64,000 bases of DNA from Fremontodendron californicum (Eukaryota; Streptophyta; Magnoliopsida; Malvales; Malvaceae): the NCBI GenBank assembly GCA_030761205.1, contig JAULJL010000028.1, positions 19,519,001-19,583,000 of the forward strand, read 5' to 3'. Position 1 is the stretch's first letter, and each line of letters opens with the position of its first letter. The notes below the pieces were generated by a model. It made no database searches, had not been told where the DNA came from, and worked only from the letters and a program-made list of their open reading frames with translations. Of this stretch, positions 43,774-56,957 are shown piece by piece. The position numbers were made by a program, and so were the translations under genes.

Positions 43774-46582
43774 CACCCCCACACTTAGATTGTTGCTAGT
43801 CCCTAGCAACGACTCAATAAAAATAAAATAAGAAAATCTAATCTAATCCATTTTCGTAGGAAATCACGGTGGCACTTAGCATGTGACACAAGCCTTTAAA
43901 CCCCTAGGTGTCCCTAGTGGACGAGTTTAGTCTCGTGAGGGTTTACTAGAACGATACCCACAAACATTGAAAAACTAAAATATAAATAAACTACATATAC
44001 TAAAAATATTTACTCCTAATCCTTTCAATACAAATTAGATACAATATTTGAACAAGTCTTATAAACTAATCAATAGCTTAAAGAATTTCACAAAAAATCA
44101 TGCTTGAATGTAAATTGTTTGAGTTAAGCCAATATTAGCATAACATATCTCAATCAAAATATTGCATGTTCAAATTTAATCTCAACTTCTCACATGGGAT
44201 ACCCTCATGATTTTCACTCTTTAAAGTAGTGGTGAAGTGTTTACACTCAATCAATCTCATGAAAACAGTTCTACCATATTCTTGCTTGTCCACCTATTCT
44301 CCACTATTTAGATCATACAACTTCATGAATCAAGAGGTCTTTAATCAAGGTTGTAATGGGGCCAAGGGGTTTGTAATGTGGTTGAAGAACAAAAGGATAA
44401 AGATATCACAAAGGTTCCAAAGAGTTCATAAAGTTTAGAGACATAAAAAGATCATACAAAGAAACTTCTCAAAACTCTTTACAAGTACATAGTCACCTAG
44501 GCCGGATATTTATGTTGGGCCTTTTCTTCATTCTAAACGACTTTGTAACATCTTTTTCCACAAATTCAAGAGATGATTCATATTTTTTACATAGGAATGT
44601 ATTTGCCAGTATTTCATTTCTTTTTCTCTTGACTTTTCTTTTCTTTCCCCCCCACACTTATTTCTTGTTTCTAACCCAAATTTTTAACTAAAAATATCCC
44701 TTGTCTTTGCAACTTGTTTCAAAACATGCTAATTCATCTTTGGAACAAAGGTAAAGATATAAGTATATTTGGTTAGGGACAAGTTATGGTTACCAAAGAG
44801 ATAGCTTATTCAATGTAGGCTCAAATTGGTTCACTAAGGGTGTGTTCTCTTGGAACATCAATAAGGGATGGTTGTTTGGCCCTGGTTAAAAATCCTAATG
44901 CCTCTATCATATTCATGTTGTCACATGCATCAATATAGTCTCAAACGGTTTAAAGCAAGTTCTAGAGAATCATGTAATCATAAGAGCACTCAAGAAAGAA
45001 ATTAGATTGATTTGTATAATGCATCAATCATTATAGGCTCAAAAACTCACAAGGATGATTATACAAGTCAGATTAAGTCTAAACATGCTTCTTTCTCAAT
45101 CAACATATCATATTAACATTGGCTCATAAAAAGATTGATATCAAGTTCAATTTTCATGAAAATCTTCTCATTAATAAATCTGTTTTAGACTTATGCAATT
45201 CATATCTCATCATTGTATTAAAAAGGAACTAAAACACACTAAAAATAATAATAATAAAGACTCATAAAAAAAATAGTAGACAAAAATAAAAGAAATCCTA
45301 AATCATTCCCCCCACACTTAATTCTTACATTGTCCTCAATGTAAGTCTATTAACCCAAATGAAAGAATCATGTGTAAGAGAAAAGAACTAATAACATAAG
45401 AATAGGAACAACTAAGACTCAAAACAAAACAAACTCATGCAACCTAAATAATCCTAAAATACTAAACAAAAATTAACAAGTAAACATAAAAAATAAAAAT
45501 AAAAACAATAAAAATAAAAATAAAAATAATAAAAGAAAAGAAAAGACAAAGGAAAAGGAAAAGAAAGAGAAAGAGAAAGCAAATCTGAATATGGAAGGTT
45601 GGCAATTTCTTCTTTAATTGGGTTGCCTTCCCAATTAACACTTGAGTTAATGTTTTGAACCTAACCAACACCCCTTCTTGGCTTTTTAGGCTTGTCAGGC
45701 TCATACATGAAATTTTCCAAATTAATGCGTTTGAGAGGAAGCTTTCTTTGCACAACAGTGGATGCATTATCCATTACAAGTATTATTCCATCATCCTTTG
45801 TGGTGCATATCTCATCGAGGAATGGAGCATATTTTGATACTTGTTGAATGGCATCCACAAACAAGTTGTTTAAGGTTTCTGGCATGTGTTGTTCATGTTC
45901 TTCCTCCATGAACTTTGCGAATCTACTAGGAAAAGGTGGAGAAAAAACATTAGTAAAAATTGGAATCTCAAACGTTACCTCAGGTGCCGAAATACTCTTA
46001 TTTGGATCATTGGCTTCATTATCCTCAAGAATAGAATTCATCTCTAATTTTGTCTCATCCTCATCTTGTTCCTCATTCCTCAAGGTCACAATAGTAGCAT
46101 TCTCCTTTCGGTTAATCATCGTTTGGGCAGGGAGTTCTTCACATCTTTGTGCTACCCATCCCACCATACTACTAGTCAATTGGATCATTTGCTTTTCCAA
46201 ACTCTGGATGCTTGCCCTTGTTTCCTGTTGAAATTGCAAAGTATCAGTAACAAGAGAATAGACAAGATCTTCTAAAGAAGTACCTGAGTTTTGAGTCATA
46301 TGTGGTGGTTGAAAAAGATCTGGTTCTTGGGACCATGATTGATTGAAGCTAGATGGATGAGTGTAATTGGCATAAGGATCTACTTCTTGGTAATTTTCTG
46401 AGTAGCCATAATTAGTATGATCCCACCATCCCTCATGGTAAGTGTTTGAGTAATGATCATACAGTTGGTCTTGGAACACTTGATGGCCTTGACATCCTCC
46501 CATGGCCAATTGTTGAACTAGGGAGGTGAGATTGGCTTGTTGATTCTCCATGTTCATGTATGCCACCAACAAATAAACTAAA
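43774..46582 (-). mobile_element. B internal region, last minus-strand unit
   Basis: PPT 43774-43786 and hairpin, 3' non-coding region with polypurine-like tracts near 44646 and 45308, then gag. Between the gag start and the PBS most of the leader is deleted; a scrap (AAATAAACTAAAG, 46571-46583) of the PBS-proximal leader remains before an inverted LTR follows. Confidence 0.85.
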
Positions 46583-46599
46583 GGTAGGATATTAGCCAT
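45661..46599 (-). CDS. gag: Gag-like ORF with foreign N-terminus
   Basis: Codons from VAYMNMENQQ onward (46566 down to 45661) match the 312-aa protein and are open. The first 11 codons (MANILPLVYLL) are not Gag: the ATG lies in an adjoining inverted LTR read antisense, joined through a leader scrap. The native start, poly(A) leader and PBS are gone, so expression from the element's own promoter is unlikely. The length of 312 is coincidental. I treat it as a rearranged copy. Confidence 0.7.
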   Translation of the reverse strand: MANILPLVYLLVAYMNMENQQANLTSLVQQLAMGGCQGHQVFQDQLYDHYSNTYHEGWWDHTNYGYSENYQEVDPYANYTHPSSFNQSWSQEPDLFQPPHMTQNSGTSLEDLVYSLVTDTLQFQQETRASIQSLEKQMIQLTSSMVGWVAQRCEELPAQTMINRKENATIVTLRNEEQDEDETKLEMNSILEDNEANDPNKSISAPEVTFEIPIFTNVFSPPFPSRFAKFMEEEHEQHMPETLNNLFVDAIQQVSKYAPFLDEICTTKDDGIILVMDNASTVVQRKLPLKRINLENFMYEPDKPKKPRRGVG

Positions 46600-47516
46600 T
46601 TTAATAAAATTCTCTAAGTTTTCTTCTTCTTTCTTTTCTCTAGTTTTCTTTCTTTTCTCTAGTTTTCTTTTTCTTTAGAGAGAGCAAGAGGTTGGATAAT
46701 TAATATTCTTCCTCTTCTTCTTTCTTTCTTTTATTTTCTTCTTAGATTTTCTTTAATTTTATGTTTATGTTTATAATGCCTATGCTAGGCTAAACTTCTA
46801 TTTGGTTAAGGGTGATTTCAAAGCCCTAGACATGTTTTGTGATTGATTTTCAGATTCTATCTATCATTAATTTTCTATCAAAGTTGCTTATGTTCTTCTA
46901 CAAGAATTGTTCATGATGTTGTCTAGATTTATTTAGGTGTACAACTAGATAGATCTTGATAATTATCTATTGCTAGTTTAGGAGTCTTGATCCGTGTAAT
47001 TGTCTTGATTTCCTATTCATAAGTGGCAATTTGTGATTAATGATTATGGTCAAGTTTTCAATAATTGCAAAGTGGAACATAACCTAAGTTGAACAATCCG
47101 AGCTTATGTGTTTGTTGCTTAGATCAACCTATCTTTCTCATCATAAAGCTGCCATTAAATTGAATTTAGAGAGCTTATTCTAGGTTGTTTAATGGTTAGA
47201 GATTAAATAGAGAGCTTGTTCTATTTAACGACAAACTAAGGAAAGATTGGGGTAACAGAGCTTGTTGTTATCTACGGTTGTTAACTTTGATAGTTGGTTG
47301 ATATTGATAGATCTGAAATTGATTCTTAATGATGTCTAGTGGTGGAGAATGAAACCTTAACCATATTTTTCATATTTGATTCTTCTTACTTATTTGTTTT
47401 CTTACTTTTAGTTTGCTTATTTTTTATATTTACTTTTATTGGCTGGTTATACCGCCTAATTTGTATATTAACTTTGTTTTATTTTTATTGGCTGGTTATA
47501 CCGCCTAATTTAGTAG
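46582..47516 (+). mobile_element. B LTR fragment, plus sense
   Basis: Starts just downstream of the TATA position (GGTAGGATATTAGCC) and runs through the leader to two hairpin repeats (47441, 47490). It is cut there by a full LTR starting at 47517. Confidence 0.85.
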
Positions 47517-49537
47517 TGATAACTCGTATAATTATATAGTTTTTAGTTATGTTTTATTAATGTTTTGTGTCAAATACGAGTTATTATTGTTTAGTCTAAT
47601 TGTGTTTATGATCTTTTATATTTTTATGTATTTTGGTGTTTTTCACAAGTTTCTTTAAGTGATTTCAGATTACTAGAATTAAGGGCAAATCCAGTTCAGT
47701 TTCAGTTCCGACACCTTTTTCCATATCAGCTATATCTCGAGTTTCACTGAAGCATTAAGGCTGAAATTTGTAGCCATGCAAAGCTAAGAGGCATATCTAT
47801 CTTTTTCATGTTTTACACTTCTTAAAACGGAGTCGTTTTCCCTAGCGAAATCGACCATCAAGTTGGCTGATGTGCAATGACGTCTGTGCTGACATGTTTT
47901 CGTATTATGCCCATATCTTCTTATCCACATCAGCAAATGATCTGATTCCAACGGCTATGGTTCCGTGACGGATAGGGTAACCTTTGTCTAGAAGACCATG
48001 TGATCAGATCAGGCCTCCAATATTGAAGAAATCGACCATCAAGGTGGCTGATGTGCAATGACGTCTATGCTGACATGTTTTCGTATTTTGCCCATATCTG
48101 CTTAACCACATCAGCAAATGAGCTGATTCCAACGGCTATGGTTCCGTAACTGATAGGGGAACCTTTTTCTAGAAGACCATGTGATTAGATAAGGCCTCCA
48201 ATATTGACGAAATCGACCATCAAGTTGGCTGATCAAAATCGTCATATACCTACCTTTGAAATTTGTAAAGCTTGTCTCTTGTCATTTAGCCCTCCAAAAT
48301 GTGTATAAATAGAGGGCCTTGGATGATTGTAAGGGATCATATTGTACATAGGTAGGATATTAGCCATTGTAATAAAATTCTCTAAGTTTTCTTCTTCTTT
48401 CTTTTCTCTAGTTTTCTTTTTCTTTAGAAAGAGCAAGAGGTTGGATAATTAATATTCTTCCTCTTCTTCTTTCTTTCTTTTATTTTCTTCTTAGATTTTC
48501 TTTAATTTTATGTTTATGTTTATAATGCCTATGCTAGGCTAAACTTCTATTTGGTTAAGGGTGATTTCAAAGCCCTAGACATGTTTTGTGATTGATTTCA
48601 GATTCTATCTATCATTAATTTTCTATCAAAGTTGCTTATGTTCTTCTACAAGAATTGTTCATGATGTTGTCTAGATTTATTTAGGTGTACAACTAAATAG
48701 ATCTTGATAATTATCTATTGCTAGTTTAGGAGTCTTGATCCGTGTAATTGTCTTGATTTCCTATTCATAAGTGGCAATTTGTGATTAATGATTATGGTCA
48801 AGTTTTCAATAATTGCAAAGTGGAACATAACCTAAGTTGAACAATCCGAGCTTATGTGTTTGTTGCTTAGATCAACCTATCTTTCTCATCATAAAGCTGC
48901 CATTAAATTGAATTTAGAGAGCTTATTCTAGGTTGTTTAATGCTTAGAGATTAAATAGAGAGCTTGTTCTATTTAACGACAAACTAAGGAAAGATTGGGG
49001 TAACAGAGCTTGTTGTTATCTACGGTTGTTAACTTTGATAGTTGGTTGATATTGATAGATCTGAAATTGATTCTTAATGATGTCTAGTGGTGGAGAATGA
49101 AACCTTAACCATATTTTTCATATTTGATTCTTCTTACTTATTTGTTTTCTTACTTTTAGTTTGCTTATTTTTTATATTTATTTTTATTGGCTGGTTATAC
49201 CGCCTAATTTGTATATTAACTTTGTTTTATTTTTATTGGCTGGTTATACCGCCTAATTTAGTATATATATTTTTATTGGCTGGTTATACCGCCTAATTTA
49301 GTATATATATTTTTATTGGCTGGTTATACCGCCTTGCATCTTATTCTTATTATTTACTTTAGTTTAAATCTGGCTTCAAAAACCCCTTTTCTTTTATTGT
49401 TCTTGAATTTAAGTTTTAAACTATTAACTTATAAACTAAAACCCAATCCCTGAGGACTCGACCCTTGCTAACTACTATACTTACAATTTATCTTTTTAGT
49501 GCAAGGTTAAATAAGATACACTCTTTTGGGTGCATCA
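47517..49537 (+). mobile_element. Full-length B LTR, plus sense
   Basis: 2021 bp from TGATAACTCG to GGGTGCATCA. Two 181-bp units (about 47869-48230), TATA 48304-48311, leader, and four hairpin repeats at 49189, 49238, 49278 and 49318. Only AATTTTTG of an internal region follows, then another LTR piece, so PBS and everything behind it are gone. Its left flank lies inside a hairpin linker of the preceding fragment. Confidence 0.9.
48304..48311 (+). promoter_or_regulatory. TATA box of full plus-sense B LTR
   Basis: TATAAATA in GTGTATAAATAGAGGGCC, about 0.79 kb into the LTR. It gives the promoter position for the plus-sense copies (others at 55755, 57474 and 62043). Confidence 0.75.
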
Positions 49538-50701
49538 AATTTTTGTATATAGGTAGGATATTAGCCATTTTAATAAAATTCTCTAAGTTTTCTTCTTCTT
49601 TCTTTTCTCTAGTTTTCTTTCTTTTCTCTAGTTTTCTTTTTCTTTAGAGAGAGCAAGAGGTTGGATAATTAATATTCTTCCTCTTCTTCTTTCTTTCTTT
49701 TATTTTCTTCTTAGATTTTCTTTAATTTTATGTTTATGTTTACAATGCCTATGCTAGGCTAAACTTCTATTTGGTTAAGGGTGATTTCAAAGCTCTAGAC
49801 ATGTTTTATAATTGATTTTCAGATTCTATCTATCATTAATTTTCTATCAAAGTTGCTTATGTTCTTCTACAAGAATTGTTCATGATGTTGTCTTGATTTG
49901 TTTAAGTGTACAACTAGATAGATCTTGATAATTATCTATTGCTAGTTTAGGAGTCTTGATCCGTGTAATTGTCTTGATTTCCTATTCATAAGTGGCAATT
50001 TGTGATTAATGATTATGGTCAAGTTTTCAATAATTGCAAAGTGGAACATAACCTAAGTTGAACAATCCGAGCTTATGTGTTTGTTGCTTAGACCAACCTA
50101 TCTTTCTCATCATAAAGCTGCCATTAAATTGAATTTAGAGAGCTTATTCTAGGTTGTTTAATGGTTAGAGATTAAATAGAGAGCTTGTTCTATTTAACGA
50201 CAAACTAAGGAAAGATTGGGATAACAGAGCTTGTTGTTATCTACGGTTGTTAACTTTGATAGTTGGTTGATATTGATAGATCTGAAATTGATTCTTAATG
50301 ATGTCTAGTGGTGGAGAATGAAACCTTAACCATATTTTTCATATTTGATTCTTCTTACCTATTTGTTTTCTTACTTTTAGTTTGCTTATTTTTTATATTT
50401 ATTTTTATTGGCTGGTTATACCGCCTAATTTGTATATTAACTTTGTTTTATTTTTATTGGCTGGTTATACCGCCTAATTTAGTATATATATTTTTATTGG
50501 CTGGTTATACCGCCTAATTTAGTATATATATTTTTATTGGCTGGTTATACCGCCTTGCATCTTATTCTTATTATTTACTTTAGTTTAAATCTGGCTTCAA
50601 AAACCTCTTTTCTTTTATTGTTCTTGAATTTAAGTTTTAAACTATTAACTTATAAACTAAAACCCAATCCCTGAGGACTCGACCCTTGCTAACTACTATA
50701 C
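49538..50701 (+). mobile_element. B LTR fragment, plus sense
   Basis: After AATTTTTG, leader sequence restarts (ATAGGTAGGATATTAGCC). Hairpin repeats at 50410, 50459, 50499 and 50539. It ends at CTATACTT, about 60 bases short of the LTR end, where the strand switches. Confidence 0.85.
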
Positions 50702-51576
50702 TTGCAATTATTGAAAACTTGACCATAATCATTAATCACAAATTGCCACTTATGAATAGGAAATCAAGACAATTACACGGATCAAGACTCCTAAACTAGC
50801 AATAGATAATTATCAAGATCTATCTAGTTGTACACCTAAATAAATCTAGACAACATCATGAACAATTCTTGTAGAAGAACATAAGCAACTTTGATAGAAA
50901 ATTAATGATAGATAGAATCTGAAAATCAATCACAAAACATGTCTAGGGCTTTGAAATCACCCTTAACCAAATAGAAGTTTAGCCTAGCATAGGCATTATA
51001 AACATAAACATAAAATTAAAGAAAATCTAAGAAGAAAATAAAAGAAAGAAAGAAGAAGAGGAAGAATATTAATTATCCAACCTCTTGCTCTCTCTAAAGA
51101 AAAAGAAAACTAGAGAAAAGAAAGAAAACTAGAGAAAAGAAAGAAGAAGAAAACTTAGAGAATTTTATTAAAATGGCTAATATCCTACCTATGTACAATA
51201 TCATCCCTTACAATCATCCAAGGCCCTCTATTTATACACATTTTGGAGGGCTAAATGACAAGAGACAATCTTTACAAATTTCAAAGGTAGGTATATGACG
51301 ATTTTGATCAGCCAACTTGATGGTCGATTTCGTCAATATTGGAGGCCTGATCTGATCACATGGTCTTCTAGAAAAAGGTTCCCCTATCAGTTACGGAACC
51401 ATAGCCGTTGGAATCAGCTCATTTGCTGATGTGGTTAAGCAGATATGGGCAAAATACGAAAACATGTCAGCACAGATGTCATTACACATCAGCCACCTTG
51501 ATGGTCGATTTATTCAATATTGGAGGCCTGATCTGATCACATGGTCTTCTAGACAAAGGTTCCCCTATCAGTTACG
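50702..51576 (-). mobile_element. B LTR fragment, minus sense
   Basis: Begins in mid-leader (GCAATTATTGAAAAC), passes the TATA box (51229-51236) and stops inside the second 181-bp unit at CAGTTACGGA. CTTGCAATT is compatible with both partners at the left join. Confidence 0.85.
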
Positions 51577-52686
51577 GATATTAGCCATTTTAATAAAATT
51601 CTCTAAGTTTTCTTCTTCTTTCTTTTCTATAGTTTTCTTTCTTTTCTCTAGTTTTCTTTTTCTTTAGAGAGAGCAAGAGGTTGGATAATTAATATTCTTC
51701 CTCTTCTTCTTTCTTTCTTTTATTTTCTTCTTAGATTTTCTTTAATTTTATGTTTATGTTTATAATGCCTATGCTAGGCTAATCTTCTATTTGGTTAAGG
51801 GTGATTTCAAAGCCCTAGACATGTTTTGTGATTGATTTTCAGATTCTATCTATCATTAATTTTCTATCAAAGTTGCTTATGTTCTTCTACAAGAATTGTT
51901 CATGATGTTGTCTTGATTTGTTTAGGTGTACAACTAGATAGATCTTGATAATTATCTATTGCTAGTTTAGGAGTCTTGATCCGTGTAATTGTCTTGATTT
52001 CCTATTCATAAGTGGCAATTTGTGATTAATGATTATGGTCAAGTTTTCAATAATTGCAAAGTGGAACATAACCTAAGTTGAACAATCCGAGCTTATGTGT
52101 TTGTTGCTTAGATCAACCTATCTTTCTCATCATAAAGCTGCCATTAAATTGAATCTAGAGAGCTTATTCTAGGTTGTTTGATGGTTAGAGATTAAATAGA
52201 GAGCTTGTTCTATTTAACGACAAACTAAGGAAAGATTGGGATAACAGAGCTTGTTGTTATCTACGGTTGTTAACTTTGATAGTTGGTTGATATTGATAGA
52301 TCTGAAATTGATTTTTAATGATGTCTAGTGGTGGAGAATGAAACCTTAACCATATTTTTCATTTTTGATTCTTCTTACTTGTTTTCTTACTTTTCTAGTT
52401 TGCTTATTTTTAAAAGTATATTTATTTTTATTGGCTGGTTATACCGCCTAATTTGTATATTAATTTTGTTTTATTTTTATTGGCTGGTTATACCGCCTAA
52501 TTTAGTATATATATTTTTATTGGCTGGTTATTCCGCCTTGCATCTTATTCTTATTATTTACTTTAGTTTAAATCTAGCTTCAAAAACCCCTTTTCTTTTA
52601 TTGTTCTTGAATTTAAGTTTTAAACTATCAACTTATAAACTAAAACCCAATCTCTGAGGACTCGACCCTTGCTAACTACTATACTT
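51577..52686 (+). mobile_element. B LTR fragment, plus sense
   Basis: Leader from TATTAGCCATTTTAA to the GACTCGACCC region. Hairpin repeats at 52433, 52482 and 52522 (last one mutated, TTATTCC). It ends at CTATACTTAAG where the strand switches again. Confidence 0.85.
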
Positions 52687-53497
52687 AAGAAGAATCAAAT
52701 ATGAAAAATATGGTTAAGGTTTCATTCTCCACCACTAGACATCATTAAGAATCAATTTCAGATCTATCAATATCAACCAACTATCAAAGTTAACAACCGT
52801 AGATAACAACAAGCTCTGTTATCCCAATCTTTCCTTAGTTTGTCGTTAAATAGAACAAGCTCTCTATTTAATCTCTAACCATCAAACAACCTAGAATAAG
52901 CTCTCTAGATTCAATTTAATGGCAGCTTTATGATGAGAAAGATAGGTTGATCTAAGCAACAAACACATAAGCTCGGATTGTTCAACTTAGGTTATGTTCC
53001 ACTTTGCAATTATTGAAAACTTGACCATAATCATTAATCACAAATTGCCACTTATGAATAGGAAATCAAGACAATTACACGGATCAAGACTCCTAAACTA
53101 GCAATAGATAATTATCAAGATCTATCTAGTTGTACACCTAAACAAATCAAGACAACATCATGAACAATTCTTGTAGAAGAACATAAGCAACTTTGATAGA
53201 AAATTAATGATAGATAGAATCTGAAAATCAATTATAAAACATGTCTAGGGCTTTGAAATCACCCTTAACCAAATAGAAGTTTAGCCTAGCATAGGCATTG
53301 TAAACATAAACATAAAATTAGAGAAAATCTAAGAAGAAAATAAAAGAAAGAAAGAAGAAGAGGAAGAATATTAATTATCCAACCTCTTGCTCTCTCTAAA
53401 GAAAAAGAAAACTAGAGAAAAGAAAGAAAACTAGAGAAAAGAAAGAAGAAGAAAACTTAGAGAATTTTATTAAAATGGCTAATATCCTACCTATGTA
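52687..53497 (-). mobile_element. B LTR fragment, minus sense
   Basis: Leader from AAGAAGAATCAAATATG to CCTACCTATGTA, lacking promoter and both termini. Followed by a 17-base filler (53498-53514) made of scraps from both strands of the LTR. Confidence 0.83.
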
Positions 53498-53514
53498 CTA
53501 TACTTACAATGGCT

Positions 53515-54967
53515 AATACAATGATGAGATATGAATTGCATAAGTCTAAAACAGATTTATTAGTGAGAAGATTTTCATGAGAATTGAGCTTGATGTCAAT
53601 TTTTTTTATGAGCCAATGTTAATATGATATGTTGATTGAGAAAGAAGCATGTTTAGACTTAATCTGACTTGTATAATCATCCTTGTGAGTTTTTGAGCCT
53701 ATAATGATTTATGCATTATACAAATCAATCTAATTTCTTTCTTGAGTGCTCTTATGATTACATGATTCTCTAGAACTTGCTTTGAACCGTTTGAGACTAT
53801 ATTGATACATGTGACAACATGAATATGATAGAGGCATTAGGATTATAACCAGAGCCAAACAGCCATCCATTATTAATGTTCTAAGAGAACATCCCCACTA
53901 GTGAGCCAATTTGAGCCTACATTAAATATGCTGTTTTATTGGTAATCACAACTTACACCTAGCCTAAATATACTTATATCCTTACCCTTGTTCTAAAGAT
54001 GGATTATATATTTTGAGACATATTGCAAATTCAAGGGATATTTTTAGTTAAAAATTTGGGTTAGAAACAAGAAATAAGTGTGGGGGGGAAAGAAAAGAAA
54101 AGTCAAGAGAAAAAGAAATGAAATACTGGCAAATACATTCCTAAGTAAAAAATATGAATCATCTCTTGAATTTGTGGAAAAGGAAAAGGATGTTACAAAG
54201 TTGTTTAGAATGAAGAAAAGGCCCAACATGAATATCCGGCCTAGGTGACTATGTACTTGTAAAGAGTTTTGATAAGTTTCTTTGTATGATCTTATTATGT
54301 CTCTAAACTTTATGAACACTTTGGAACCTTTGTGATATCGTTATCCTTTTGTTCTTCAACCACATTACAAAACCCTTGGCCCCATTACAACCTTGATTAA
54401 AGACCTCTTGATTCATGAAGTTGTATGATCTAAATAGTGGAGAATAGGTGGACAAGCAAGAATATGGTAGAACTGTTTTCATGAGATTGATTGAGTGTAA
54501 ACACTTCACCACTACTTTAAAGAGTGAAAATCATGAGGGTATCCCATGTGAGAAGTTGAGATTAAATTTGAACTTGCACTATTTTTATTGAGATATGTTA
54601 TGTTAATATTGGCTTAACTCAAACAATTTACATTCAAGCATGATTTTTTGTGAAATTATTTAAGCTATTGATTAGTTTATAAGACTTGTTCAAAGATTGT
54701 CTCTAATTTGTATTGAAAGGATTAGGAATAAATATTTTTAGTATATGTAGTTTATTTATATTTTAGTTTTTCAATGTTTGTGGGTATCGTTCTAGTAAAC
54801 CCTCACGAGACTAAACTCGTCCACTAGGGACACCTAGGGGTTTAAAGGCTTGTGTCACATGCTAAGTGCCACCGTGATTTCCTACGAAAGTGGATTAGAT
54901 TAGATTTTCTTATTTTATTTTTTTTGAGTCGTTGCTAGGGACTAGCAACAATCTAAGTGTGGGGGTG
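53515..54967 (+). mobile_element. B internal 3' region, plus sense, relatively diverged
   Basis: Runs from the post-gag non-coding region to the PPT. It contains a polypurine-like tract (54075-54090), the hairpin GTTGCTAG/CTAGCAAC (54931-54949) and the PPT (54955-54967). The part 53860-54010 has clearly more substitutions than the other B copies, so this piece may be older or derive from another lineage. No ORF of interest on the sense strand. Confidence 0.83.
54931..54967 (+). other. Hairpin and polypurine tract, plus sense
   Basis: Stem 54931-54938 with 54942-54949, loop GGA, then AAGTGTGGGGGTG up to the LTR start at 54968. Confidence 0.88.
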
Positions 54968-56957
54968 TGATAACTCGTATAATTATATAGTTTTTAGTTA
55001 TGTTTTATTATTGTTTTGTGTCAAATACGAGTTATTATTGTTTAGTCTAATTGTGTTTATGATCTTTTATATTTTTATGTATTTTGGTGTTTTTCACAAG
55101 TTTCTTTGAGTGATTTCAGATTACTAGAATTAAGGGCAAATCCAGTTCAGTTTCAGTTCCGACACCTTTTGCCATATCAGCTATATCTCGAGTTTCACTG
55201 AAGAAATAAGGCTGAAATTTGTAGCCATGCAAAGCTAAGAGGCATATCTATCTTTTTCATGTTTTACACTTCTTAAAACGGAGTCGTTTTCCCTAGCGAA
55301 ATCGACCATGAAGTTGGCTGATGTGCAATGACGTCTGTGCTGACATGTTTTCGTATTATGCCCATATCTTCTTATCCACATCAGCAAATGAGCTGATTCC
55401 AACGGATATAGTTCCGTAACTGATAGGGAAACCTTTGTCTAGAAGACCATGTGATCAGATCAGGCCTCCAATATTGAAGAAATCGACCATCAAGGTGGCT
55501 GATGTGCAATGACGTCTGTGCTGACATGTTTTCGTATTTTGCCCATATCTACTTAACCACATCAGCAAATGAGCTGATTCCAACGGCTATGGTTCGGTAA
55601 CTGATAGGGGAACCTTTTTCTAGAAGACCATGTGATAAGATCAGGCCTCCAATATTGACGAAATCGACCATCAAGTTGGCTGATCAAAATCGTCATATAC
55701 CTACCTTTGAAATTTGTAAAGCTTGTCTCTTGTCATTTAGCCCTCCAAAATGTGTATAAATAGAGGGCCTTGGATGATCGTAAGGGATCATATTGTACAT
55801 AGGTAGGATATTAGCCATTTTAATAAAATTCTCTAAGTTTTCTTCTTCTTTCTTTTCTCTAGTTTTCTTTTTCTTTAGAGAGAGCAAGAGGTTGGATAAT
55901 TAATATTCTTCCTCTTCTTCTTTCTTTCTTCTATTTCCTTCTTAGATTTTCTTTAATTTTATGTTTATGTTTACAATGCCTATGCTAGGCTAAACTTCTA
56001 TTTGGTTAAGGGTGATTTCAAAGCCCTAGACATGTTTTGTGATTGATTTTCAGATTCTATCTATCATTAATTTTCTATCAAAGTTGCTTATGTTCTTCTA
56101 CAAGAATTGTTCATGATGTTGTCTTGATTTATTTAGGTGTACAACTAGATAGATCTTGATAATTTTCTATTGCTAGTTTAGGAGTCTTGATCCGTGTAAT
56201 TGTCTTGATTTCCTATTCATAAGTGGCAATTTGTGATTAATGATTATGGTCAAGTTTTCAATAATTGCAAAGTGGAACATAACCTAAGTTGAACAATCCG
56301 AACTTATGTGTTTGTTGCTTAGATCAACCTATCTTTCTCATCATAAAGCTGCCATTAAATTGAATTTAGAGAGCTTATTCTAGGTTGTTTAATGGTTAGA
56401 GATTAAATAGAGAGCTTGTTCTATTTAACGACAAACTAAGGAAAGATTGGGGTAACAGAGCTTGTTGTTATCTACGGTTGTTAACTTTGATAGTTGGTTG
56501 ATATTGATAGATCTGAAATTGATTCTTAATGATGTCTAGTGGTGGAGAATGAAACCTTAACCATATTTTTCATATTTGATTCTTCTTACTCACTTGTTTT
56601 CTTACTTTTAGTTTGCTTATTTTTTATATTTATTTTTATTGGCTGGTTATACCGCCTAATTTAGTATATATATTATTGGCTGGTTATACCGCCTAATTTA
56701 GTATATATATTTTTATTGGCTGGTTATACCGCCTAATTTAGTATATATATCTTTATTGGCTGGTTATACCGCCTTGCATCTTATTCTTATTATTTACTTT
56801 AGTTTAAATCTAGCTTCAAAAACCCCTTTTCTTTTCTTGTTTTCTTTGAACGTAAGTTATAAACTATTAACTTATAAACTAAAACCCAATCCCTGAGGAC
56901 TCGACACTTGCTAACTACTATACTTACAATTGATCTTTTTAGTGCAAGGTTAAATAA
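54968..56957 (+). mobile_element. B LTR, plus sense, inverted sister of 37079-39109
   Basis: Starts TGATAACTCG. TATA 55755-55762; hairpin repeats at 56641, 56678, 56718 and 56758 (first interval 37, as in its sister). It ends at AAATAAGA, about 20 bases before the normal terminus, where U3 of another LTR begins. It shares the private variants of the array LTR 37079-39109 in opposite orientation. Confidence 0.88.

Noticed and set aside
22757..46582. A series of independent B insertions
   Set aside because: Internal regions follow LTR ends with no target duplications and LTRs are shared, which fits a concatemer.
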